A DNA stretch of 7,108 nt from Candidatus Altarchaeales archaeon (GCA_014729705.1 WJJK01000227.1:1-7108), one strand, 5' to 3'. Shown: positions 1-5,145, counted from the stretch's first letter. Notes: generated by a model not told the origin, from the letters alone. Translations and numbers: made by a program.

Positions 1-828
1 CCACAGTTTACGAAGGCTGTCGGTTTGGGGGACACCAAAGCCGGTCGCTTCCATAAAGGCCACGATTCCCTGGGCTACCTCTTGTTTATATATTTGCCAG
101 CCGGATCTATCAAATTCGGCCTGGGCAGCGGATACTTCTTTGTAGCCCCCGTTGGCTCCAAGTAACATTGACAAATCATCTGGCTGTTGCTGTTGAGGGG
201 GTTGTTCGTCTCTTGGAAAGAGTTCATCGAATTGAGCATCAACTGCACTTTTTTCAGTAGAAGAATTTTGCGCTTGCGTAGCACTTGCAATATCCAAAGG
301 CTGCAAACCAAAGGCTGCAATGTTGGAGTTGCCTTTTGGCTTTTCGTCAAGATGTCCTTTGGCTTTCCCGGAGTCGCCTTTTGACTTCTCCGAAGATGCC
401 TTTTGACTTTTGAACCAGGGGGTCAGGAGTTCGTAATCATCATTGCAATACTTATCAATTAAGTCCGGTGATACTTCATAAGGGGGATCGAAAATCTCAA
501 TTGTGGTGGTCCAATGCATTAATCTGGCTGCCCCGGTTGGCTTTGTTATTTTGACGAAACCACATTCTTCCAATTTTTCATTGATGGTGTTTAGTTTTTT
601 GACTCCGATGCGACAGGCTTTGGCCAGGGTTGCCATCGTAATCTTTTTGACCTCGCCTTTCATTTCGAGTCTGCAATAAACTGCATAAACCCCGAGAGCA
701 TCAGATCCAACAATTGGCATCCACATATCATAAACATAGTTCGGGATTCTGACATCTCCGATTTTTCTGTGAGTGGTAAACTTTATACCGCCTTCCTCTG
801 TTTCCTGATAAGAAAATGAACGTGCCAT
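1..828 (-). CDS. Replication-initiator-like winged-helix protein, 3' end cut by window edge
   Basis: An open frame of 276 codons starts at ATG 828 and reaches the window edge without a stop, so the C-terminus is missing. AAAGGAG at 840-834 gives a good ribosome binding site and fixes the start. Residues about 25-115 look like the winged-helix N-terminal domain of phage/plasmid replication proteins: RIPNYVYDMWMPIVGSDALG, then a helix-turn-helix-like stretch (ITMATLAKACRIGVKKLNTI, 63-82) and a wing (CGFVKITKPTGAARL). Residues 138-220 are a low-complexity linker rich in K, S, G and Q (QQQQ at 212-215), followed by a further ordered-looking segment from 227. By analogy with lambda O and DnaD-like initiators, the N-domain would bind origin DNA and the C-part would contact helicase or its loader; this is inference. 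The linker DNA carries iteron-like repeats. The gene has its own promoter and long leader. It could instead be a transcription regulator. Confidence 0.7.
   Translation of the reverse strand, partial: MARSFSYQETEEGGIKFTTHRKIGDVRIPNYVYDMWMPIVGSDALGVYAVYCRLEMKGEVKKITMATLAKACRIGVKKLNTINEKLEECGFVKITKPTGAARLMHWTTTIEIFDPPYEVSPDLIDKYCNDDYELLTPWFKSQKASSEKSKGDSGKAKGHLDEKPKGNSNIAAFGLQPLDIASATQAQNSSTEKSAVDAQFDELFPRDEQPPQQQQPDDLSMLLGANGGYKEVSAAQAEFDRSGWQIYKQEVAQGIVAFMEATGFGVPQTDSLRKLW
294..320. repeat. Tandem 13-mer repeat, period 14 bp, inside the replication gene
   Basis: CCAAAGGCTGCAA occurs perfectly at 294-306 and 308-320, one base apart. A 14-bp period breaks the reading frame, so the copies encode different residues (around 170-178), which points to a DNA-level repeat. 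The reverse complement contains GCCTTTGG, resembling the core of the 22-bp repeats that begin 9 bp away. Confidence 0.75.
329..417. repeat. Four imperfect 22-23 bp direct repeats (candidate iterons) inside the replication gene
   Basis: On the plus strand, units begin at 329, 352, 374 and 396 with approximate consensus WTGCCTTTTGRCTTYTCCG(R)AG. The GGC/GAC core sits at 338, 361, 383 and 405, giving spacings of 23, 22 and 22 bp, which is about two helical turns. The spacing is not a multiple of three, and the first and second units in the gene's direction share AAGTCAAAAGGC in different reading frames. They fall in the protein's linker (residues about 138-167), as the lambda origin iterons do within gene O. 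Three units also give K-x-K-G peptides, so part of the repetition is visible at protein level. Origin function is inferred. Confidence 0.6.
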
Positions 829-863
829 AATGACTCCTTTGCTAATAAAAAATCCCCTTTCGT

Positions 864-981
864 GAGTAGCAACCCCCTGACAGACAGATTTGTTTTAGGG
901 GGTGGCAAGCCCCCGAAGGTAGGTTCGGGGTTGCCACTCAAGAAAAGAGATTTTTCTTAGTTAGTATTTCATCTGTCTGTC
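864..981 (-). promoter_or_regulatory. Structured 5' leader with two mutually exclusive folds
   Basis: This lies in the untranslated leader of the 828-1 gene. Fold 1: a perfect 11-bp stem (GACAGACAGAT at 981-971 with 889-879) encloses a 7-bp hairpin (958-952 with 946-940, 5-nt loop) and a 14-bp hairpin (937-924 with 917-902, 6-nt loop, 2-nt bulge), making a three-way junction. Fold 2: GAGUGGCAACCCC (939-927), the 5' arm of the 14-bp hairpin, pairs instead with GGGGUUGCUACUC (876-864), 13 bp with a single G-U pair. A nested GGGGG/CCCCC hairpin (914-910 with 902-898) is then possible. The folds cannot coexist. No classical terminator follows, although GGGGA and six U residues lie at 857-847. It does not match a riboswitch class I can recognise. 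A DNA-level role such as an operator or single-strand origin is the main alternative. Confidence 0.6.
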
Positions 982-992
982 TTGTGCTTATC

Positions 993-1013
993 TGTTGGTC
1001 TGCCAATCCAACA
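993..1013 (-). promoter_or_regulatory. Short hairpin at the predicted transcript 5' end
   Basis: TGTTGG (1013-1008 in the transcript direction) pairs with CCAACA (998-993), a 6-bp stem with a 9-nt loop. With a -10 box ending at 1020, transcription would start near 1013, so this stem would sit at the extreme 5' end of the leader. Such stems commonly stabilise mRNA. The stem is short and could be chance. Confidence 0.35.
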
Positions 1014-1019
1014 CTCACA

Positions 1020-1048
1020 ATTGTACTATAGGTTATGGGCGTTGTCAA
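1020..1048 (-). promoter_or_regulatory. Sigma-70 promoter for the replication gene
   Basis: TTGACA (1048-1043) matches the -35 consensus perfectly. A 17-bp spacer follows, then TACAAT (1025-1020), one base from the -10 consensus. It points leftward at the 828-1 gene and lies just after the stop of the preceding 161-aa gene at 1072. The predicted start near 1013 gives a leader of about 185 nt. The 8-bp palindrome ACAATTGT (1017-1024) overlaps the -10 box and could be part of an operator. Confidence 0.85.
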
Positions 1049-1071
1049 GCATTGATTGTAAATATTCATAT

Positions 1072-1557
1072 CTACTCATTTGGATCCTCCAAAGTGCTTC
1101 TTCCAACCCACGTCAGGGCTGTCCGGGTTAAATGACAAAATCGTATTAATTTGGCAACATCATCTTCGGATTCTATCAACCTCCCCACCTGCACATCATC
1201 CGGGTTATCATCTTCATTCTCGAAAGTGATAAACGTCTCTCCATCCTCAAACATCGTTATCCCGAGAATTTCTCGGCCATCGGCCTCAATACGTTGAATG
1301 ATTTCCTCCGTTGTGATGATGTCAGGCATACGTTGTACCTCCAAGTTAAAGGACCTTTGATGTTTTTCCAGTAATTGTGCAACGGCATCACTTCGTTCCA
1401 GTCCCTCAAATAGCTTTTTTCTGATGCTGTGTCGGATTCTATACTGGGTAACTTTAAGTTGGTTGTCTAATTCCATGTCTAGCCGTAAGGCGTCCAGGGC
1501 GGTCAACAGCCAAATGTAATTAACTTCTTCTTCGCTCAGTTTTATAACTGTATCCAT
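1072..1557 (-). CDS. Hypothetical 161-aa protein with acidic C-terminal half
   Basis: I do not recognise this family. The start at ATG 1557 has AGGAG 8-10 bp upstream. Residues 8-60 look helical and contain a basic stretch (QYRIRHSIRKK, 38-48). Residues 80-135 are markedly acidic (IITTEEIIQRIEAD, FEDGETFITFENEDDNPDD). There is no signal peptide, membrane segment or obvious catalytic motif. Its first 38 bp overlap the 3' end of the 51-aa basic gene in another frame, which suggests translational coupling. The stop at 1072 is followed 24 bp later by the next gene's promoter, with no terminator between them. The acidic protein following a very basic one could form a complex, but that is speculation. 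Confidence 0.8.
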   Translation of the reverse strand: MDTVIKLSEEEVNYIWLLTALDALRLDMELDNQLKVTQYRIRHSIRKKLFEGLERSDAVAQLLEKHQRSFNLEVQRMPDIITTEEIIQRIEADGREILGITMFEDGETFITFENEDDNPDDVQVGRLIESEDDVAKLIRFCHLTRTALTWVGRSTLEDPNE

Positions 1558-1675
1558 ATTTCACTCCTAATTTTTTGGCCAGACGCTTCATTTGTTCTAC
1601 AGTCCGACCTCGTTTAATTTGACGATAACCCTTGTTGTTTGTGTGTCTACGTTTTTTACGGTTTCTTCTTGGCAT
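1520..1675 (-). CDS. Small very basic 51-aa protein
   Basis: ATG at 1675 is preceded by AAAGGAGAGGGT, a near-ideal ribosome binding site, and the frame runs to TAA at 1520. The product begins MPRRNRKKRRHTNNKGYR, contains RTVEQMKRLAKKLGVKYGYS and ends ERRRS. It is rich in Arg and Lys along its length, so nucleic-acid binding is likely. VEQMKRLAKKLGVKYGYSY looks like one helix plus a turn. It overlaps the start of the 161-aa gene by 38 bp, and that gene's ribosome binding site lies inside this coding sequence. The strong binding site and tight context support a real gene despite its size. I do not recognise the family. Confidence 0.65.
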   Translation of the reverse strand: MPRRNRKKRRHTNNKGYRQIKRGRTVEQMKRLAKKLGVKYGYSYKTERRRS

Positions 1676-1696
1676 ACCCTCTCCTTTGTTTTTTTA

Positions 1697-1718
1697 CCCC
1701 GGCCACAGGTGACCGGGG
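1697..1718. repeat. CCCCGG...CCGGGG hairpin before the 51-aa gene
   Basis: CCCCGG (1697-1702) and CCGGGG (1713-1718) form a 6-bp GC stem. The interior (CAC/GTG with one U-G pair on the minus transcript) can extend it. It sits 11 bp upstream of the ribosome binding site core of the 51-aa gene. On the minus strand it is followed by an A-tract, so it is not an intrinsic terminator in the operon direction. A role in mRNA processing after the tRNA or in translation control is possible. Confidence 0.55.
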
Positions 1719-1772
1719 CATCTGCCGCAAAAATAAAACAAATATTCATTGATAGAATTGGCAGATGGCCCC
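1715..1772. repeat. Inverted repeat pairing the tRNA 3' end with its downstream spacer
   Basis: GGGGCATCTGCC (1715-1726) is the reverse complement of GGCAGATG-G-CCCC (1760-1772) apart from one bulged base, giving a 12-bp stem around a 33-nt AT-rich loop. The right arm contains the tRNA discriminator and most of the 3' acceptor strand, so this stem competes with the tRNA acceptor stem. The left arm overlaps the 1697-1718 hairpin, so the two also exclude each other. Confidence 0.55.
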
Positions 1773-1838
1773 CACCCGGACTCGAACCGGGATATGAGCG
1801 TTACAAATGCCCTGTTCTGCCATTTGAACTATGGGGGC
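1767..1838 (-). tRNA. tRNA-Thr (anticodon UGU)
   Basis: A 72-nt cloverleaf is readable: acceptor GCCCCCA/TGGGGGC (7 perfect pairs); T8 A9; D stem GTTC/GAAC with GG in the loop; anticodon stem GGGCA/CGCTC with loop TTTGTAA (anticodon TGT, typical Thr loop); a 4-nt variable loop; and T stem CCCGG/CCGGG with loop TTCGAGT. Oddities are an A-C mismatch closing the anticodon loop (31-39), a G-U pair (28-42), C at the discriminator, and no encoded CCA (CATC follows). The host must therefore add CCA. The mismatch and the C discriminator, unusual for threonine tRNA, suggest a diverged phage tRNA or one with altered charging. It lies between tiny protein genes, 7 bp after the 36-aa gene, so it is probably cut from the operon transcript. 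Confidence 0.85.
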
Positions 1839-1845
1839 GTTTGTC

Positions 1846-1956
1846 TTACTTACCAGACTTAATCTTTTTGATAGTTTTCTTGTAAATCTGAGTAAGCATT
1901 TTGTTACGTTGGGCTTCCCGGCGATAGTAATCGGTCGTGCGTTTTTTGTCAGACAT
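1846..1956 (-). CDS. Small basic 36-aa protein
   Basis: ATG at 1956 directly follows the TAA of the 58-aa gene, and that gene's last codons (GAC AAG GAG AAA) supply the ribosome binding site AAGGAGAAATAA. The product is MSDKKRTTDYYRREAQRNKM followed by LTQIYKKTIKKIKSGK, basic and probably one helix. I do not recognise it. Its binding site, abutting position and location just before the tRNA support a real gene, but at 36 residues chance cannot be ruled out. Confidence 0.55.
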   Translation of the reverse strand: MSDKKRTTDYYRREAQRNKMLTQIYKKTIKKIKSGK

Positions 1957-2133
1957 TTATTTCTCCTTGTCCATCAGTTCTTTGAGGGCCTGGTACGTTT
2001 CTGAGAATGTGACCGAGTGACCTGTTTCCTCGGTGAACTTTCTGGCCAGGGCTCGGGTAGAATACCTATACTTACCATAAACTTTGGTGGCCTTTCCTTG
2101 ATTTTCGATCCACTCCTTAATTTTGTCTTGCAT
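1957..2133 (-). CDS. Small winged-helix-like 58-aa protein
   Basis: The frame is open from ATG 2178, but the start is placed at ATG 2133 because AAGGAGGTAAAG lies just before it; the upstream ATG has no such site. The product starts MQDKIKEWIENQGKATKVYG. Residues 20-55 (YRYSTRALARKFTEETGHSV, then a helix ending ALKELMDKEK) resemble a helix-turn-helix or small winged helix, so DNA binding is a reasonable guess. It overlaps the end of the 102-aa gene by 17 bp and abuts the 36-aa gene downstream. Confidence 0.7.
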   Translation of the reverse strand: MQDKIKEWIENQGKATKVYGKYRYSTRALARKFTEETGHSVTFSETYQALKELMDKEK

Positions 2134-2425
2134 CTTTACCTCCTTGATTATTACACTGTAATAGAGCATCTTGAGCAAAAGTCCGGCACCGTTCCATAAT
2201 CCACTCCTGGCTTTTGCCCCACACTTCTTGCCAGTACCGAATAACGTGGGGTGGCACTATAGGATGCAGTCTGTTTTCGTGATAATCATTGATAGTCCAC
2301 TTGTTAATTTTGCGGTGGCTGACCAAACCTGGTGACACACCGTAAAAGTCTGCAATGTCGTTTTGGGTCCACCCCTGTTCTATCAATTCTTCAATTTTGT
2401 GATAGTCCAGATTCGGAGCTTTCAT
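2117..2425 (-). CDS. Small HTH protein, 102 aa
   Basis: The start at ATG 2425 has no ribosome binding site of its own. Instead the stop of the 47-aa membrane gene overlaps it as ATGA, so translation is probably coupled. Residues 10-42 (IEELIEQGWTQNDIADFYGV and SPGLVSHRKINKW) fit a helix-turn-helix of the resolvase/Sigma-like 'IAxxYGVSxxxVxxxxxxxW' type. Residues 45-100 have WQEVWGKSQEWIMER and no recognised domain. It is probably a DNA-binding regulator within the chain of small genes. Partner and target are unknown. Confidence 0.75.
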   Translation of the reverse strand: MKAPNLDYHKIEELIEQGWTQNDIADFYGVSPGLVSHRKINKWTINDYHENRLHPIVPPHVIRYWQEVWGKSQEWIMERCRTFAQDALLQCNNQGGKDARQN

Positions 2426-2565
2426 GCGTCTGTGATGTGTAGCAAGGCGATCTGCAGAGCAATAACCAGGAACGCAATGCCGATTGCTATCGGGTTGTTT
2501 AAGACCCCGATAATTGCGGCATTCAGGACCATTACAGTAACGTGGTATTTTTGGTATTTAGTCAT
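2422..2565 (-). CDS. Small membrane protein, 47 aa
   Basis: ATG at 2565 shares its first base with the TAA of the methyltransferase gene (TAATG), and AAGGAG at 2580-2575 is the ribosome binding site. The sequence MTKYQKYHVTVMVLNAAIIG is followed by VLNNPIAIGIAFLVIALQIA and ends LLHITDA. It is hydrophobic from about 9 to 44, enough for one long or two short membrane segments around an NNP turn, with a basic N-terminus. Its stop overlaps the next gene as ATGA. No function can be assigned; a holin-like or membrane-regulatory role would be a guess. Confidence 0.75.
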   Translation of the reverse strand: MTKYQKYHVTVMVLNAAIIGVLNNPIAIGIAFLVIALQIALLHITDA

Positions 2566-4478
2566 TAGAATAATCTCCTTTGCTTTATCTCCTTTTTCTT
2601 TTGTGATTTTTTCCAGGTTTCAATGATTTTACCGACATCGGTTAGACCGTTGTCAATTTGTTGTTCCCACCAATGCAGCCGGGGGACAGCAATCTCAACT
2701 GAACTTTGCTCAAGTTCAACGATCACGATCTCATCCCAGCCGGCCAGTAGAGCTCCGATAGCTTCACTCCCAGAGCCGCCAAACCGGATAAGCAGCCGGC
2801 GTTTGAAGCCCAACTTTGGCGGCAACAGCAGGGTACAAAAGTGCTGGGCGGCGGCAATGGATTTAACTGTAGCATGATTATTTTTGCTGGGAACCGGACC
2901 CCAACGAGGGTCGTTAGACAATCCCCCCGAGTTCAGTCGATGTTTGACTCGATTTGGACCGACCAAACCGGCATCTTTTTCGGTTTTGGTGGGTTTGGTC
3001 ACATATCTGATTGGAGGCGCATCGAGCAACTGTTCAGCAACTTCGTATTGCCAGCCGCTTTGGTTAAAATAGCGGCTAACAAAGCCCGAATCGCCATAGG
3101 TGATATTGGGTGTCCCAACCGCTCTCGATTCTTTTCCGTAGGCCCTGGGTGAATACCCGGCTGCACTGGCTTTCTTGGTGGCTCCGGTACCGGAGGTTTT
3201 TTGGCCAGCCTGTAGGTCCAGTTGATGCACTGGGCAATCCTCAATACATTGCCACTCCCCTTTTTCGCCCTCGATGCATAAGGGGCTGTGGTGTAAGATG
3301 AGGTTGGCCGGGTAGCCGCCCTTTTCGTGGGAGTTATATTTGAAGCCATCTTGATCTTCATAGTAATCTTTTGGTCTAAAGCCATGTTCGGCATTAGTTA
3401 AAGAGATACTTTTCCAACCTGGTGCAATGGTGGGTGTTATTTTATCTCTATCAACTCGACATCCATCAATATTCAACCCCCCGGCCCCACTCATCACCGT
3501 GTTAACTATCAGGCTATCATTCTCCCAGGGCTTGAATTCGTTCGATTCTACGCAAATAGGTGTCATGGTACCTACCTGTAGCAGTACGTCGCTTCTAGCC
3601 CCACTGTGGAGGCTTCTGCGGCGAATCTGGGTGACTTTTAGCTTTGATAACTTGGTATTTACGGCTGCGGTGGCTTCAAAAGCTTGCTGGCCTCGCAAGG
3701 TGCGTTTTGAGTACCAGTGATTCCAACCCGTTACCCGGTGGATTTCTTCTGCCTGGTAACTGACAGGGGGATTTTGGTAGACAGCCAAAGGTTCGTGGGC
3801 CGGTTTGAGGGCGGTTGAGGCATAGTAGCCCTTGAGGGCTTTGGCCAGGGATGAGGTTGGAATTGTAACCATCGTTTGTGATTTAATGTGATCTTTGTCG
3901 TGCAACCAAGGTCGATCCCATCCTGGATGTAAATTCTTTTCGGCTCCCTGTTGAGCTTGCTTGATACTTTTGGGTTTACCGGATGAGACATCTATTTTTG
4001 GTCCAATTTCTTGCGGCTCTTCCCCGACCACCCTATCAGCATCCTTTTCAAGATTCTGTCCTTTGGGAAACCCACTTCCATAGGTGTACTGAAACATCTG
4101 GTCCAGTAAATCAAATCCACCTGCTTCAATGGCCCAGCCCATTCGGTGATAGGTCCGGGTACCACCAAACGAGATTCCAAAGGCAGCCGGGTGCATTACC
4201 TGGCGAGTAAGGTCCCAGAGGTAGGGGTCGAAAGTGATGTCAGTGTCCCAGGATTTACCCATGAAGCCCTTTGAAGATCGTTTGTAAACATCTCCCAGGG
4301 CTTCAGCGGCACCGTCTGATCCGAATCGTTGCCGAATAGAATCCAGGTTGTAAGGTGGGTCATCAAAAACAGCGTGAAAAAGACCTTCGATGTTTTGAAT
4401 GATCCACCTGAATTGCTCCAGATAGTCAATTATGTTCATATGGTAGAGGGTCCACCGTCTACCGTGATAGATTTTCAT
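2565..4478 (-). CDS. Beta-class DNA methyltransferase, 637 aa (probably N6-adenine)
   Basis: It transfers a methyl group from S-adenosylmethionine to an exocyclic amino group of a DNA base. The catalytic motif DPPYN lies at residues 40-44 and the SAM-binding FGGSGSEA near 566-573; motif IV before motif I marks the beta class, and DPPY favours adenine. Between them are FGISFGGTRTYHRMGWAIEA, YGSGFPKG (133-140), TALKPAHEPLAVYQNP (222-237), GGLNIDGCRV (333-342), PANLILHHS and NNHATVKS, all known from long phage/prophage methylases. A Cys cluster (C401, C411, C415, then H418) could bind metal. Deviations are HATVKS for the usual HPTVKP and IRFGGSGS for (D/I)PFxGSGS. Residues about 245-315 form an unusual insert. 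The start overlaps the SLOG gene's stop as ATGA, with GGAG upstream. No cognate restriction enzyme is visible, so it looks like an orphan enzyme for host-restriction evasion or regulation. Confidence 0.9.
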   Translation of the reverse strand: MKIYHGRRWTLYHMNIIDYLEQFRWIIQNIEGLFHAVFDDPPYNLDSIRQRFGSDGAAEALGDVYKRSSKGFMGKSWDTDITFDPYLWDLTRQVMHPAAFGISFGGTRTYHRMGWAIEAGGFDLLDQMFQYTYGSGFPKGQNLEKDADRVVGEEPQEIGPKIDVSSGKPKSIKQAQQGAEKNLHPGWDRPWLHDKDHIKSQTMVTIPTSSLAKALKGYYASTALKPAHEPLAVYQNPPVSYQAEEIHRVTGWNHWYSKRTLRGQQAFEATAAVNTKLSKLKVTQIRRRSLHSGARSDVLLQVGTMTPICVESNEFKPWENDSLIVNTVMSGAGGLNIDGCRVDRDKITPTIAPGWKSISLTNAEHGFRPKDYYEDQDGFKYNSHEKGGYPANLILHHSPLCIEGEKGEWQCIEDCPVHQLDLQAGQKTSGTGATKKASAAGYSPRAYGKESRAVGTPNITYGDSGFVSRYFNQSGWQYEVAEQLLDAPPIRYVTKPTKTEKDAGLVGPNRVKHRLNSGGLSNDPRWGPVPSKNNHATVKSIAAAQHFCTLLLPPKLGFKRRLLIRFGGSGSEAIGALLAGWDEIVIVELEQSSVEIAVPRLHWWEQQIDNGLTDVGKIIETWKKSQKKKEIKQRRLF

Positions 4479-5038
4479 TCCAGGCTCCAGAGTGGTAGTT
4501 GTCTAAATTTCGTTTTGTGGTTGGTATGTAGCATCCCTACCGATTTGTTGGCCGGGTTAATTCGCAACACGTTACACTTCTTAAGCGCAAGCTGTATCGT
4601 GTTCTTGGTTTCTCCCCTCGATCCGTCCCAGCAAGCTATAACCAGGTCGGCCCCCTTGATCATCTCTTGATTACGCAAATGAATTTTTTCGTTCGAGTGC
4701 GGATCGCCGGATACATAAATTACATCATCAGCGACAGATTCAATCAGGTGGTTCAAATGGGTTTGTGATTTCAAGGGCCAATTACTCCCATAGCTGGGAT
4801 AGGGCATATACAGCACCAGCTTGGGATTATAGCCTACGCTTTGAACTAATTGCATCGTCCAGGCTGCAATCTGGTCAAAGCCCAGGGCGCAGCCGGATCG
4901 AAATTCCAGGTCCGGGCTGAATTTTTGGGCGAGATCCAAAATTATTTCGTAGGTTTTTTGAGTAACCCATTCTGTGATGGGATTATACTTGTAGCCGCCC
5001 AACTTAGGTGGTCTATGACCGGTAAAGGTAACTATCAT
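4475..5038 (-). CDS. YpsA/DUF1273-like SLOG-domain protein, 187 aa
   Basis: TGHRPPKLGGY at residues 6-16 is the signature of the SLOG/YpsA-like Rossmann family found in phages and Gram-positive bacteria. It is followed by RSGCALGFDQIAAW (47-60), LYMPYPSYGSNWP (76-88) and RNQEMIKGADLVIACWDG (122-139) with GETKNTIQLA (142-151). SLOG domains are thought to bind nucleotide-derived ligands such as ADP-ribose or NAD-like molecules; the role of this subgroup is not settled. ATG 5038 is preceded by AAGGAGAGAATC. Its stop overlaps the methyltransferase start by 4 bp, so the two are translationally coupled. A perfect hairpin stands just before its ribosome binding site. The family call is firm; the function is unknown. 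Confidence 0.88.
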   Translation of the reverse strand: MIVTFTGHRPPKLGGYKYNPITEWVTQKTYEIILDLAQKFSPDLEFRSGCALGFDQIAAWTMQLVQSVGYNPKLVLYMPYPSYGSNWPLKSQTHLNHLIESVADDVIYVSGDPHSNEKIHLRNQEMIKGADLVIACWDGSRGETKNTIQLALKKCNVLRINPANKSVGMLHTNHKTKFRQLPLWSLE

Positions 5039-5052
5039 GATTCTCTCCTTGT

Positions 5053-5084
5053 GACACGCTCACCCAGGTTCGAGTGAGCGTGTC
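5053..5084. repeat. Perfect 11-bp hairpin before the SLOG gene's ribosome binding site
   Basis: GACACGCTCAC (5053-5063) and GTGAGCGTGTC (5074-5084) are perfect inverted repeats around a 10-nt loop. On the minus transcript the stem ends 3 nt before AAGGAG. No U-tract follows in that direction, so it is not an intrinsic terminator. It may protect a processed mRNA end, act as an operator, or control translation of the SLOG-methyltransferase pair. Confidence 0.75.
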
Positions 5085-5145
5085 TGTCTTACAGGTGGAA
5101 ATTCTGACCAAAAGTCACGTTCCCTACACTCCAGCAGGTTATTTA

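Noticed and set aside
329..417. Repeats as a CRISPR array
   Set aside because: The units abut with no spacers, are only 22-23 bp and imperfect, and lie in a coding frame.
844..860. AAAGGGGATTTTTT as an intrinsic terminator in the leader
   Set aside because: The matching CCCC arm is at least 37 nt away, giving only about 5 bp; it is noted but not called as a terminator.
1697..1718. GC-rich hairpin as an operon terminator
   Set aside because: In the direction of transcription it is followed by A residues, not U, and a ribosome binding site follows at once.
1767..1838. tRNA 3' end as a phage attachment site
   Set aside because: No direct duplicate of the tRNA 3' end and no integrase gene are present; the related copy at 1715-1726 is inverted.
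1592..1885. Plus-strand open frame of 97 codons
   Set aside because: It runs through the tRNA and the antisense of two small genes, has no ribosome binding site, and all supported genes are on the other strand.
2134..2178. Longer N-terminus for the 58-aa protein from ATG 2178
   Set aside because: AAGGAGG is positioned for ATG 2133; the longer form would overlap the upstream gene further and has no binding site.
2999..3394. Alternative-frame 131-codon frame within the methyltransferase, also the plus-strand frames at 2623-3152 and 3427-3720
   Set aside because: They lie wholly inside a gene whose protein shows conserved methyltransferase motifs on both sides, so they are shadows.
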